Assembly (NCBI RefSeq): GCF_040529335.1 | Contig: NZ_CP159534.1 | Coordinates: 7,254,001 to 7,318,000, forward strand | DNA from: Streptomyces sp. HUAS MG91 | Lineage (GTDB): Bacteria > Actinomycetota > Actinomycetes > Streptomycetales > Streptomycetaceae | Reading direction: 5' to 3' | Length of the DNA stretch: 64,000 nucleotides | Part shown: positions 40,836 to 49,632 of the stretch, one piece after another | Position numbering within the stretch: the stretch's first letter is position 1 | Layout: each line of letters opens with the position of its first letter | Program-made: the position numbers and the translations under genes | The notes under the pieces: model-generated | Database searches by the model: none | Seen by the model: only the letters and a program-made list of their open reading frames with translations | What the model was told of the DNA's origin: nothing

Positions 40836-41758
40836 CGGGCGCTCTCCCGCCCGTGCCGCTCCCGAAGCAGACCGGCTATCTCCTCCAGCGCCTCGGCGGC
40901 GGCCACCCGCCGGGAGTCGCCCATGGGGTGCGAGGAGTAGCGCGCCTCCCGGAACAGCGCGGTCAGCCGGGGCGCGGCCGGGCCCGCCGCCAGGCCCGCG
41001 CGGGACGCCCGGGTGAGCAGATCGGCCGGGCTGTCGGCGGCGTGCCGCGGTACCCCGGACGCGGCGAGGGCCTCCTCCATCGCGGCGTAGCAGGCGATGA
41101 CGGCGGCCCGCGCGTCGGTGCCGTCGGCCAGCGCGCGGCGGCCCTCGCCGACCACGGACAGCAGCAGCTCCCGCTCGGTGTCCTCGGCGGCGACGGGCCG
41201 CGCGGGCGGCCCCGGCAGCGACAGACCGTGCCGACGCAGCCGGATCACCAGGACCACGACGACGGCCGCCAGCAGCGCCGCGGCGAGCCCCGCGGCGACG
41301 AGCGACAGCGACAGGCCGGATCCGTCGCCCGAGCCCGCGACGGGCGGCGACGCGGTGGGCAGGGACGGGCTCGGCAGCGCCGTCGGCCCGGCGTCCGGAG
41401 CGTCCGAGGCGCTCGGGGGAAACCGGTGCAGGACCAGGGCGAGCACCCCGAGCGCGACCGGCCCCACGAGCAGCAGCGGCAGGGCGATCTGGCGCAGCCG
41501 GTCCTCGTGCGGCGGAAGCGCGCCGCGGTCGCCGCGGATCCGGGGGCGCAGCCGCCGGACCACGACCAGCCAGACCGCCGTCCAGACAAGGGCGAGACCG
41601 ACCACGAGGAAGGAGGAGCCGCCGAGCGGGCCCGCACCCGGGCTCAGGAGCGACGCGGCCGGGCGCAGCAGCAGAGCGGCGGCGGCCAGTACGGCGACGA
41701 CGGCCACGGCGACCACCGGGCCGGGACCCGCCCGGCGAACGTCTCGGCCTACGCGCAC
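40832..41758 (-). CDS. DUF4129 domain membrane protein, first gene of the MoxR operon
   Basis: This protein has four predicted membrane helices and ends with the DUF4129 block (CYAAMEEALAASGVPRHAADSP, then LTALFREARYSSHPMG). DUF4129 proteins, some with a transglutaminase domain, occur with MoxR and DUF58 in a conserved envelope-related cluster of unknown precise role. I set the start at the GTG 41758 because GGGGGAGG lies 4 bases before it; a GTG at 41785 adds nine residues. It opens a five-gene operon in which adjacent genes overlap by a few bases. Confidence 0.83.
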   Translation of the reverse strand: MRVGRDVRRAGPGPVVAVAVVAVLAAAALLLRPAASLLSPGAGPLGGSSFLVVGLALVWTAVWLVVVRRLRPRIRGDRGALPPHEDRLRQIALPLLLVGPVALGVLALVLHRFPPSASDAPDAGPTALPSPSLPTASPPVAGSGDGSGLSLSLVAAGLAAALLAAVVVVLVIRLRRHGLSLPGPPARPVAAEDTERELLLSVVGEGRRALADGTDARAAVIACYAAMEEALAASGVPRHAADSPADLLTRASRAGLAAGPAAPRLTALFREARYSSHPMGDSRRVAAAEALEEIAGLLRERHGRESAR

Positions 41759-41847
41759 CGCGCCTCCCCCCGCATGCCGGTCCACGCATCCTCACACGCG
41801 GCGACAGCGATGTCAGCCGTCTCCCGGGTCACACGGGGAATTCGTCC

Positions 41848-41868
41848 CCGGGCCGTGCGGCGGCCCGG
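41848..41868 (-). terminator. Hairpin terminator after the SsgA-like gene
   Basis: CCGGGCC and GGCCCGG arms flank a 7-base loop, 7 bases beyond the SsgA-like stop on the minus strand. There is no T-run, as is usual in this genus. Confidence 0.5.
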
Positions 41869-41874
41869 AGAGGA

Positions 41875-42291
41875 TCAGCACGCGTCCCGCAACAGCTCCG
41901 CGAGATATCCGTCCACGTCGACGTGCCGGCCCTCGTCGCCGGTCGGCACCAGTCGCGTCGTGCCCGTCAGGAACTGCCGCACGTCGTCCGAGCGGACATG
42001 CACGACCGCGGTGCCCTCCACGGCGTGGAACTCCAGGACCGTACGGTCGTAACCGTACGGCCGCACCCGCACGTCCCCGGCGCCGACCGACTCGGTCAGG
42101 CCACCGGTCAGCAACTCGCGGGCGAACGTCCAGCACACGTCGACGCCCTCCAGGGTGGCGGCGGCGGGGAACGACATGCGGACGGCGAACGGGTCGTGCG
42201 TGTCGTACCGAAGGGTCGCGGGGATGCTCGCCATGCGCGGCGCGGCAGCGACGAGACGGGCCTCTACGGCTTGCTCGATGACGGTGGACAA
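41875..42291 (-). CDS. SsgA-like sporulation/cell-division protein (SALP)
   Basis: With the TTG start at 42291 (GGGAG six bases upstream) the protein has 138 residues, the usual SALP length. It shows the family pattern IPATLRYDTHDPFAVRMSF, VCWTFARELLTGGL, GDVRVRPYG and the C-terminal DGYLAELL. SALPs occur in sporulating actinomycetes and direct septum placement and spore wall events, SsgB by recruiting FtsZ. A longer frame upstream has no ribosome site. Which SALP this is cannot be told. Confidence 0.88.
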   Translation of the reverse strand: MSTVIEQAVEARLVAAAPRMASIPATLRYDTHDPFAVRMSFPAAATLEGVDVCWTFARELLTGGLTESVGAGDVRVRPYGYDRTVLEFHAVEGTAVVHVRSDDVRQFLTGTTRLVPTGDEGRHVDVDGYLAELLRDAC

Positions 42292-42483
42292 CGCCTGCTC
42301 CCTTGCGACGACTGGACGGAGAGCGACGGACGCTCTGGGGGCCTCTCTTGAATAGACGGCGGAACGAGCGAATCCGTGCATCTGATGTCGGACGAAATAC
42401 AAGTGACCTCTGTCACCGGTTTCATTCAAGATCGCTCGAGATGCTCTGGACGCGGCTGTGCCGGTGGACTACCTTCGCGCGCC

Positions 42484-43611
42484 ATGGGGAGACCGCGAAC
42501 ATCGAGGCGCCGGAGGACATCGCGCACCGTGGGCCTGGTGGTGACGGCGCTGCTCGGCGCCCTCGCCTGGGGAACGGGACCGGCGGGCGCCACCGTGCCC
42601 CCGGCCGCCGATCGGTCCGACGGCCGGTTCGCCGGTGGGCCGGCCTGGCACCCTACGGACACCGGCCGCACGGACGTACGGTTCCGTGGCCTGGCCGCGG
42701 TCGACCGGTCGGCCGCCTGGCTGGCCGGGACCAGCGGCATCGTGCTGCGCACCTCCGACGGGGGCAGGCACTGGCATGACGTGTCGCCGCCGGCGGCGGC
42801 CGGTCTGGAGCTGCGCGACATCGAGGCGTTCGACGCGCGCCGCGCGGTCGTCCTGGCGATCGGCGAGGGCGACGCCTCCCGGATCCTCCGCACGGACGAC
42901 GGCGGCGCGACCTGGACGGAGTCGTTCCGCAACACCGATCCGAAGGCGTTCTACGACTGCGTGGCGTTCTTCGACCCCCGGCACGGGCTCGCGATGAGCG
43001 ATCCGGTCGACGGCCGGTTCCGCATCCTGTCGACGCGCGACGGTGGCCGGTCCTGGTCGGTGCTGCCGAGCGCCGGGATGCCGCCCGCGCAGTCCGGCGA
43101 GGCGGGCTTCGCCGCGTCCGGGCAGTGCCTGGTGACCTCGGGCCCGAAGGACGTCTGGCTGGCGACCGGCGGCGGCGCGAGCGCCCGCGTGCTGCACTCC
43201 GCCGACCGCGGCCGCACCTGGACGGCGAGCGCCACGACGGTCCCGGCGGGCGATCCGGCCCGCGGCGTCTTCGGCCTCGCCTTCCGCGACCGGACGCACG
43301 GCATCGCCGTCGGCGGCGACTACCGCGCCGACCAGCCCTCGCCGCGCGCCGCCGCGGTCACCGGCGACGCGGGACGCACCTGGGCCCCGGCCGCCGCCGG
43401 GCCGCCCGCCTACCGCTCCGGTGTCGCCTGGCTCCCGCACAGCCGCAGTGCCGCCCTCGCGGTCGGCCCGACGGGCACCGACCTCACCACGGACGGCGGC
43501 CGCACCTGGCGCACGGTCGACACCGGCTCGTACGACACCGTCAACTGCACGCCGGACGGGACCTGTTGGGCCTCGGGCGAGAAGGGGCGTGCGGCGCGCC
43601 TGGCCCGCTGA
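42484..43611 (+). CDS. Secreted BNR-repeat beta-propeller protein
   Basis: This 375-residue protein has a Tat-like or Sec signal (MGRPRTSRRRRTSRTVGLVV, ending near GPAGA). Several Asp-box (BNR) repeats are visible: RTSDGGRHWHD, RTDDGGATWTE, STRDGGRSWSV, HSADRGRTWTA and TTDGGRTWRT, the sign of a sialidase/YCF48-like propeller. No sialidase active-site arginine triad is obvious, so the role is more likely binding or assembly than glycan hydrolysis. There is no clear ribosome site before the ATG. Confidence 0.8.
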   Translation: MGRPRTSRRRRTSRTVGLVVTALLGALAWGTGPAGATVPPAADRSDGRFAGGPAWHPTDTGRTDVRFRGLAAVDRSAAWLAGTSGIVLRTSDGGRHWHDVSPPAAAGLELRDIEAFDARRAVVLAIGEGDASRILRTDDGGATWTESFRNTDPKAFYDCVAFFDPRHGLAMSDPVDGRFRILSTRDGGRSWSVLPSAGMPPAQSGEAGFAASGQCLVTSGPKDVWLATGGGASARVLHSADRGRTWTASATTVPAGDPARGVFGLAFRDRTHGIAVGGDYRADQPSPRAAAVTGDAGRTWAPAAAGPPAYRSGVAWLPHSRSAALAVGPTGTDLTTDGGRTWRTVDTGSYDTVNCTPDGTCWASGEKGRAARLAR

Positions 43612-43622
43612 GACGGACGGCA

Positions 43623-43663
43623 GGGGCCCTGGCCGACGTGCACGCGCACACGGCCGGGGCCCC
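43623..43663. terminator. Bidirectional terminator between convergent genes
   Basis: Arms of 12 bases (43623-43634 and 43652-43663) pair at 11 positions around a 17-base loop. They lie between the stops of the BNR gene and the phosphoesterase gene. Confidence 0.7.
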
Positions 43664-43677
43664 CGCCCGGTGGTCCG

Positions 43678-46431
43678 TCAGTCGGTGTCGGTCGACGGAA
43701 TGAAGGCGCCCGGCACATCCTTGGGCGCGTAGATCTCCTTCTCGCCCGGATACGGCGTCTTCCACCCGTGCGTCTCGTACCACGTGAAGTGGTTCATCTG
43801 CGCGGGGTTGGCGTAGTCCGGCACGGCGTGCGGGCCGGTCAGGCGCTGCTTCGACTTCCAGGCGGCCCACTCGGCCGCGAGACCGCTGCGCGCCGCCGGG
43901 ACCTTGGTCGACGGCACGGCCGCCGCGTTCGGGTCCTGGGCCGCCGGAGTGTCCACGCCGCACGGCGGCGGGGTCTTGAGGCCGTCGGTGAGCGCGGTGC
44001 GGTTGGGCACCGCGGTGAAGGGCGTGTAGTCCGGCTTCTTCGTGAAGGCCGCCGTCATCGGCGTCGCCGCACTGTCCTTCTGGTTCATCGGGTGGATCCC
44101 GAGGATCTGCTCGATGGTGCGGATCATCGTGATCTGCGAGTAGTAGTGGCTGTCGACGGTGGCGTGCCGCGCCCAGGGGCTGATGATCTGGATCGGCGCG
44201 CGGTGGCCGTCGACGTGGTCGAGACCGGCCTGGGAGTCGTCCTCGACCACGAAGATCGCGGAGTCCTTCCAGTACTTGGAGTGCGAGATCGTGTCCACGA
44301 TCCGGCCGGTGGCGAGGTCGTTGTCCGCGACCTGCGCGGGCGAGCTCGCCGGACCGCCGGTGTGGTCGCTGGAGAGCCAGAACATGTTCAGGTTCGACGG
44401 ACCGTTCTTCTCGAAGTCCTGCTTCCAGATCTCGGCCCGGTAGACGTCGGGCACGCTGGTGTCGAACTTCGCGAAGCCGGGCACCGAGACGGAGTTGAGC
44501 GACGGGATCGGCGACGACGACACCAGGTCGTAGGCGGTGTCCTGCCCGGTGGAGCGCATGTTCTTCGCGTCGCAGTACAGGTTCTGCCAGCTCGCGTCGG
44601 CCGGCTTGGTGAGGAACTGCTGGAACTCGCCGAAGTCCCGGACGGACCTGCCCGCGTCCTGCGCACCGGTCCACAGGAACCCGGACCGCTGGTGGCCGAG
44701 CGCGTCGTCCTCGGTGTCGTAACTGCGCGCGTACTCACCGGCCGAGGACTCGGTGTACTCCGGATCGTCCGCCTGCATCAGCCAGTTGTGGCCCTCGGCC
44801 GAGTTCGTGCCGATGTCGTACGTGTTGTCGTACAGGCCGAACTGCCGGGCCAGGGCGTGCTGGTTGGGCGTCACGTTCTCGCCGAACTCGGTGAGCGCCG
44901 GATCGCCGTTGCCCTCCGGCATGTCACCGTAGAGCTGGTCGTAGGTCCGGTTCTCCTTGACGATCAGGAACACGTGCTTGATCGTCGACGGGTCGCCGAT
45001 CCGCTGGGGGACCGGCACCGCCTTGGTGCGGTGCCTGCTGTTCGCCTTCTCGACGGCGCCGTGGGTCCAGCCGTTCTGCCGGAACACCTTCGACGTCTGC
45101 GACCTGATCACGCGGTCGCTCGGCAGCGTGAAGTGCTGCACGCTGGCCGTCGTGTCGTGCGTGGCGTGTCCGGCCTTCGTGGTCGGCCTGCGGGCGTCGA
45201 TGCCACGGGTGTTGGAGACGACGACCTGATCGCCGGCCGTCGCGATCTCCGAGGGGAAGTAGTCCGTCGGCAGCAGACCGATGTAACTCACCGGCTCCTG
45301 CGGGGAGATGTAGCGGTAGACAGCGACGGCGTTCGCGCGGCCGAGCGTCACCAGGAGCCGGCCGTCGCCGGTGAGCGTCACCGCGTCGGGCTCGTAGCCC
45401 ACCGAGGCCTCGGGCCACGGCTTGGTCGAGATGGTCTGGACGACCTTGCCCTTCGCGGTGTCGATGACCGACACGTCGTTCGTGGCGGTGTTGGTGACGA
45501 ACAGCGCGCCCTTCTTGGCGTACAGCGCCGTCGGGTGCAGACCGACGGTGATGCTCGACGGCGCGGCGTCCGGCTTCGCCAGGTCGATGACGCTGACCGT
45601 GCCGGTCGTGGTGGCCGCGGTCCTCGGGTCGGCCGGGACCTGCGTGTCGTACGAGTTGATCGTGGTGTCGCCGGGCCGCGCCGGGCGGCCGCCCTCGTTG
45701 CTGACGTAGAGCTTGTCGCCGACCTGGACCATGTCGCGCGGCGCGTTGCCGACGGCCCAGCTCTGCTTGATCGCGCCGGTCGCCGCGTCCAGGGCGATGA
45801 CCCGGTTCTGCCCGTTGACGGCCGCGTACACGGTCGAGCCGTCCGCGGAGAACACGGGCTCGCCCACGAGCGCGTGCTTGGCGCCGTCCGCGGGGACGGC
45901 GACGGTCGTCGGGCTGCCGACGCTGCCGTCGTCGTTCACCGTGAACCGGGTGTAGCCGTCGGTCTGGCCGAGCCACAGCTGCTTGCCGTCGGGCGAGTAC
46001 GTCGGGCCTTCCTGGCCGACGCTGTTGCTCGCGATCCGCGGGTTCGACGTCGCGGCCGTGCCGACGAGCTGCTGCTCCTTCCAGTTCTTCAGGTCCACGA
46101 TCGACAGCGCGGACCCGCCGTCGGTGACGGCCGCGGCGAGATGCGTGCCGTCGGGACTGACCGACGACGACATGATCTTGCCGCTGTTCAGGACGAGCCG
46201 GTCGCCGTACGGGGCGATGTACTGGTCGCTTGAGATGACCTGGCCGTTCCGGGTGACCTGGCCCACCTGGTCGTGGCCGAACTGGTCCGTCGACGCGAAA
46301 GCGGCACCGGCGGCCGTCACGGCGAGCGCCGTGACGGCGGTGACGACCACGGGCCTGCGGCGCCCGACGCGTCTTGCGAGGAGACCGGCAAGGCCTCTCC
46401 CGGCACGCCTGCGGCGGCGTGTTACCTGCAT
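43678..46431 (-). CDS. Secreted YncE-type propeller / phosphoesterase (acid phosphatase-phospholipase C family)
   Basis: This protein of about 917 residues has an Arg-rich signal region and a hydrophobic segment (VVVTAVTALAVTAAGAAFA). The first half is a YVTN/YncE-type seven-bladed propeller (VYAAVNGQNRVIALDAATGA, LFVTNTATNDVSVIDTAKGK). The second half, beginning at IKHVFLIVKENRTYDQLYGD, is a PF04185 phosphoesterase with GLYDNTYDIGTNSAEGHNW and AIFVVEDDSQAGLDHVDGHR. I prefer the ATG at 46431, nine bases after AAGGG; an ATG at 46440 also exists. It follows the ABC permease by 27 bases and may be exported or act on envelope phosphates. Confidence 0.88.
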   Translation of the reverse strand: MQVTRRRRRAGRGLAGLLARRVGRRRPVVVTAVTALAVTAAGAAFASTDQFGHDQVGQVTRNGQVISSDQYIAPYGDRLVLNSGKIMSSSVSPDGTHLAAAVTDGGSALSIVDLKNWKEQQLVGTAATSNPRIASNSVGQEGPTYSPDGKQLWLGQTDGYTRFTVNDDGSVGSPTTVAVPADGAKHALVGEPVFSADGSTVYAAVNGQNRVIALDAATGAIKQSWAVGNAPRDMVQVGDKLYVSNEGGRPARPGDTTINSYDTQVPADPRTAATTTGTVSVIDLAKPDAAPSSITVGLHPTALYAKKGALFVTNTATNDVSVIDTAKGKVVQTISTKPWPEASVGYEPDAVTLTGDGRLLVTLGRANAVAVYRYISPQEPVSYIGLLPTDYFPSEIATAGDQVVVSNTRGIDARRPTTKAGHATHDTTASVQHFTLPSDRVIRSQTSKVFRQNGWTHGAVEKANSRHRTKAVPVPQRIGDPSTIKHVFLIVKENRTYDQLYGDMPEGNGDPALTEFGENVTPNQHALARQFGLYDNTYDIGTNSAEGHNWLMQADDPEYTESSAGEYARSYDTEDDALGHQRSGFLWTGAQDAGRSVRDFGEFQQFLTKPADASWQNLYCDAKNMRSTGQDTAYDLVSSSPIPSLNSVSVPGFAKFDTSVPDVYRAEIWKQDFEKNGPSNLNMFWLSSDHTGGPASSPAQVADNDLATGRIVDTISHSKYWKDSAIFVVEDDSQAGLDHVDGHRAPIQIISPWARHATVDSHYYSQITMIRTIEQILGIHPMNQKDSAATPMTAAFTKKPDYTPFTAVPNRTALTDGLKTPPPCGVDTPAAQDPNAAAVPSTKVPAARSGLAAEWAAWKSKQRLTGPHAVPDYANPAQMNHFTWYETHGWKTPYPGEKEIYAPKDVPGAFIPSTDTD

Positions 46432-46458
46432 GGGGTTCATCCCTTCATCAACACGACT

Positions 46459-47817
46459 TCACTTCGAACTGGCCTTCAGCAGCTGGACGTTGGCGTCGAA
46501 CTGCCACAGCGGATTGGGTCCGTCGCCGGTCGGGGTGTGCAGCAGGAAGTAGCCGTTGACTTCCTTCGGTCCGTCGCCGTCGGCCACGAACCGCCCGTCC
46601 GCGGTGACGTCCAGCTGGTAGATCGCCTGTCCGGTGGCGGCGATGCCGGGCAGGTGCCAGGAGACGACGCAGCGCCAGTCGTTGCCGGGGCCCTCGGCGT
46701 CGACGCGGACGCTGCCCTTGTCGCACGCCGATGTGGTCCGCAGCTGGGCCTCGGTGACGGCGGGCCGGTTCAGCTCCGCGGTCTGCACGACGTACAGATG
46801 CGCGAACGCGGTGGCGACCGAGCGCTGCACCTTGTCCTGCGTGATCCCCGAACCGCTCGCCGGGGTGGCGGCGGTGATCAGGGCGACCGTCGCGACACCG
46901 AGGCCGAGCAGCGGCAGGGCGCCCACGGTCAGGGCGCGGCGCCCCGCGCCGTCGGCGGTGAGGTTGGTGAAGTCGCGCCGTACGAACAGCAGATACGCGA
47001 GCCCGGTCGCGGCCAGCGCCCACACCAGGGACACCACGATGCCGATGAGCAGCGGCTCCAGCTGCTGGGGGCCGGTGAACAGACCGTTCCAGGAGATGAA
47101 CGCGTAGCCGGGCAGCGCGAGGCGTACGGCGACGGGCAGCGGCAGCATCTGGGCGAGCTGCATCGCCAGCGCCACGAGCGCGGGCAGCAGCAGGCCCATC
47201 GGCGACCTGCCGAGCGCGACGGACCCGAGCAGCCCGATCGCGGACAGGGCGAGGGTCGGGGCGAGCACGCAGACCCAGGCGAGCAGCACCTTGCCGGAGG
47301 CGTCCGACGCCGTCAGGACGTGCCCGTCGAGGCCGACCAGCGGATGGTTCCCGACGGTCAGGAGACCACCGGCCGTGCTCGACACGACGAGCCCCGCCAC
47401 CAGGACGAGGATGACGGTGAGGCTGGCCAGCGCCTTGGCGACGAAGATCCGCCGCGGCGAGCGCACGGCCACGAGCAGATGCCGCCAGGTCCCGAGCCGG
47501 TCCTCCGCCGCGAACACGTCCCCGGCGACCATCGAGGTCACGAGCGGCAGCGCCCAGCTGCCCGCGAACCCGAGCATGACGAGCGGCCCCGCCCACCCCG
47601 TGGCGTGCATCCAGCGTCCGAACAGGGTGTCGACGGGCAGCGAGCTCTGCCGGCTCACCGCCGCGACGAACAGCGCGGGCGCCACCCAGCACACCAGCAC
47701 GAGGAGCCGGATCCGCCACTGCGAGACGAGCTTGACGACCTCGAATCGGTAGCCGCGCCGCACCGGCACCCGCCGGGGCGCGGCAACGTTGTCCTGGGCC
47801 GGGGTCGCCGCCGTCAC
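46459..47817 (-). CDS. ABC-2-type exporter permease
   Basis: This 452-residue protein has about six membrane helices in the first two thirds (LLVLVCWVAPALFVAAVS, VILVLVAGLVVSSTAGGLL, LLLPALVALAMQLAQMLPL), as in ABC-2 permeases. Unusually, a soluble C-terminal domain of about 120 residues follows (ITQDKVQRSVATAFAHLYVV onwards), probably extracytoplasmic. The GTG start overlaps the ATPase stop (GTGA), so the two form one transporter. Confidence 0.82.
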   Translation of the reverse strand: MTAATPAQDNVAAPRRVPVRRGYRFEVVKLVSQWRIRLLVLVCWVAPALFVAAVSRQSSLPVDTLFGRWMHATGWAGPLVMLGFAGSWALPLVTSMVAGDVFAAEDRLGTWRHLLVAVRSPRRIFVAKALASLTVILVLVAGLVVSSTAGGLLTVGNHPLVGLDGHVLTASDASGKVLLAWVCVLAPTLALSAIGLLGSVALGRSPMGLLLPALVALAMQLAQMLPLPVAVRLALPGYAFISWNGLFTGPQQLEPLLIGIVVSLVWALAATGLAYLLFVRRDFTNLTADGAGRRALTVGALPLLGLGVATVALITAATPASGSGITQDKVQRSVATAFAHLYVVQTAELNRPAVTEAQLRTTSACDKGSVRVDAEGPGNDWRCVVSWHLPGIAATGQAIYQLDVTADGRFVADGDGPKEVNGYFLLHTPTGDGPNPLWQFDANVQLLKASSK

Positions 47818-48752
47818 CGCTCATCTCCCTGCTGGGTCAGTGCCAGGAACGCGGCCTCCAACGGCGAGACGACGGGCGCCAGTTCGCGCAGTGCGACGCC
47901 CGCCTTCACCAGCCGCGTCACCAGGTCGTCGAGCGCGGGCACCAGCGCCCGTACGACGAGCACGGACGGGTCGTGGCCCCCGTCGGCGGTCCGCACGATG
48001 GTGATACCCACCGTGTCGGCCGTCACCCGGCGGGCCGCCTCGGGGTCGGAGGTGCGCAGGCGGTAGTCGAGTTCGCGGCTCTCATCGGCCAGTTCGCCCA
48101 GGGGGCCGGAGAAGACGACCCGTCCGGTCGCGAGGATGGTGACCTCGGAGCACAGCGCCTCCAGGTCGTCCATCCGGTGGCTGGACAGCACCACGGTGGT
48201 GCCGGCCGCGGCCAGCCGGGTCAGGACCCCGTGCACATGGCGGGCGCCGGCCGGGTCGAGCCCGTTGGCGGGTTCGTCGAGGACCAGCAGGCGGGGCTCG
48301 CTCAGCAGGGCCGCGGCGAGACCGAGACGCTGGCGCATGCCGAGGGAGAAACCCCGGGTGCGGTCGTCGGCGACGTCGGTCAGGCCGACCTGGTCGAGCG
48401 CGTCGGCGATCGCGGGCGTGCGGGCGTCACGGCCGTGCAGCGCGGCGAGCGCGGCGAGGTTCTGCCGCGCGGTCAGCGAGGGGTACAGCCCCGGACCGTC
48501 CACGAATCCGGCGACGCCGTCGGGCGCGCCGAGCCCCCGGCCGACGGGCCTCCCGAGGATCTCCAGGGTCCCGTCGTCCGCGACGGCGAGGCCGAGCAGC
48601 AGACCGAGGAGCGTCGTCTTGCCCGCCCCGTTCGGTCCGGCCAGACCGTGGATGCGTCCCGGCGGGATCTCCAGGTCGATGCCGTCCAGCGCGACGACCT
48701 CGCCGAAACTGCGGGTGATGCCGCGTGCCCGTACGGCGTGCGGTCCGTCCAT
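47814..48752 (-). CDS. ABC exporter ATPase
   Basis: This 312-residue ATPase has Walker A GPNGAGKTTLLGLLLG, signature FSLGMRQRLGLAAALL, Walker B LLVLDEPANGLDP and H-loop LSSHRMDDLEALC. The C-terminal extension of about 90 residues resembles the drug/bacteriocin exporter type (DrrA/BcrA). It leads an operon with its permease and the secreted propeller-phosphoesterase. Confidence 0.92.
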   Translation of the reverse strand: MDGPHAVRARGITRSFGEVVALDGIDLEIPPGRIHGLAGPNGAGKTTLLGLLLGLAVADDGTLEILGRPVGRGLGAPDGVAGFVDGPGLYPSLTARQNLAALAALHGRDARTPAIADALDQVGLTDVADDRTRGFSLGMRQRLGLAAALLSEPRLLVLDEPANGLDPAGARHVHGVLTRLAAAGTTVVLSSHRMDDLEALCSEVTILATGRVVFSGPLGELADESRELDYRLRTSDPEAARRVTADTVGITIVRTADGGHDPSVLVVRALVPALDDLVTRLVKAGVALRELAPVVSPLEAAFLALTQQGDER

Positions 48753-48983
48753 GAGTCACCTTCCCTCGAAAGCCTCAAGGACCATAGGGACCGCATAAGT
48801 CGGCCGCAGGAACCGTGAGTTGAACGAGCCGGGAACGCAAGGCAATCGGAGTCCCAAGTACCGCGCGAGGGCGAGAACCGGACGCGCGACCACCTTCACG
48901 GCCGGCCCGGGCGTCCAGACGCTCCCGGTTGAGGGGCGCGGGACGAAGCCCGGCGGCCATCCGGAGCGACAACATCCGGAAGG

Positions 48984-49002
48984 TAAGGTCAGGCTAACCT
49001 AA
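48984..49002. promoter_or_regulatory. Iron box (DmdR/IdeR-type operator)
   Basis: TAAGGTCAGGCTAACCTAA matches TTAGGTTAGGCTAACCTAA, the iron-box consensus as I know it, at 17 of 19 positions. It lies 65 bases upstream of the PPOX flavoprotein start. The gap 48753-48983 between it and the divergent ABC gene shows no other recognisable element. Confidence 0.85.
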
Positions 49003-49066
49003 TGTCCGAAGGGGTGGGTGTAGGACCCGTCCTCCGGACACCACCCGCACGACCTCAGGAGACGGC

Positions 49067-49606
49067 TTGCCGTACGCCACCGAAACCCGCGCACCGGTCA
49101 CCGGCCAGGTGGAACTGCGCGACCCGGCCCAGCTGCGCGAGATCCTCGGCGAGCCGCACCCCATCGTGATCGACAAGGTGCACGACCGGCTCGACGCGCA
49201 GGACCGCGAGCTGATCGCCCGCTCCCCGTTCTGCCTGCTCGCCACCTCCGACGCCCGCGGCGGCTGCGACGTCTCGCCGCGTGGCGACGGCCCCGGCTTC
49301 GCGCACATCGTCGACGACGGCACGCTCGCCCTGCCGGACCGCCCCGGCAACCGTCGGGGCGACAGCTTCCACAACATCCTGGAGAACCCGCACGCGGGCC
49401 TGCTCTTCCTCATACCCGGCGCCAAGGACGTCCTGCGGGTCAACGGCCGCGCCCGCATCCTCACCGACGCGCCCTTCTTCGACCTCATGGAGATCAAGGG
49501 CCAACGGCCGCGGCTGGCCCTGCTCCTGGACATCGACGAGATCTACCTGCACTGCCCCCAGTCGCTGCGCCGCTCCGGCATCTGGGAGCCGGGCATCTGG
49601 GACTAG
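49067..49606 (+). CDS. PPOX-class FMN-binding protein, iron regulated
   Basis: This 179-residue split-barrel flavoprotein of the pyridoxamine-5-phosphate oxidase superfamily has KVHDRLDAQDRELIARSPFC, LLATSDARGGCDVSPRGDGP and the late DEIYLHCPQSLRRSGIW. This is the pattern of the MSMEG_1061-type family. The TTG start has AGGAG five bases upstream. The iron box implies repression by iron-loaded DmdR, so a role in iron acquisition such as flavin-dependent siderophore or haem reduction is possible but not shown. Confidence 0.85.
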   Translation: MPYATETRAPVTGQVELRDPAQLREILGEPHPIVIDKVHDRLDAQDRELIARSPFCLLATSDARGGCDVSPRGDGPGFAHIVDDGTLALPDRPGNRRGDSFHNILENPHAGLLFLIPGAKDVLRVNGRARILTDAPFFDLMEIKGQRPRLALLLDIDEIYLHCPQSLRRSGIWEPGIWD

Positions 49607-49632
49607 GCCTTGTCCGCGCCTTGTGCAACGCC

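Noticed and set aside
42376..42483. Longer N-terminus for the BNR propeller protein
   Set aside because: The extra residues precede a clear Arg-rich signal peptide beginning at the ATG 42484.
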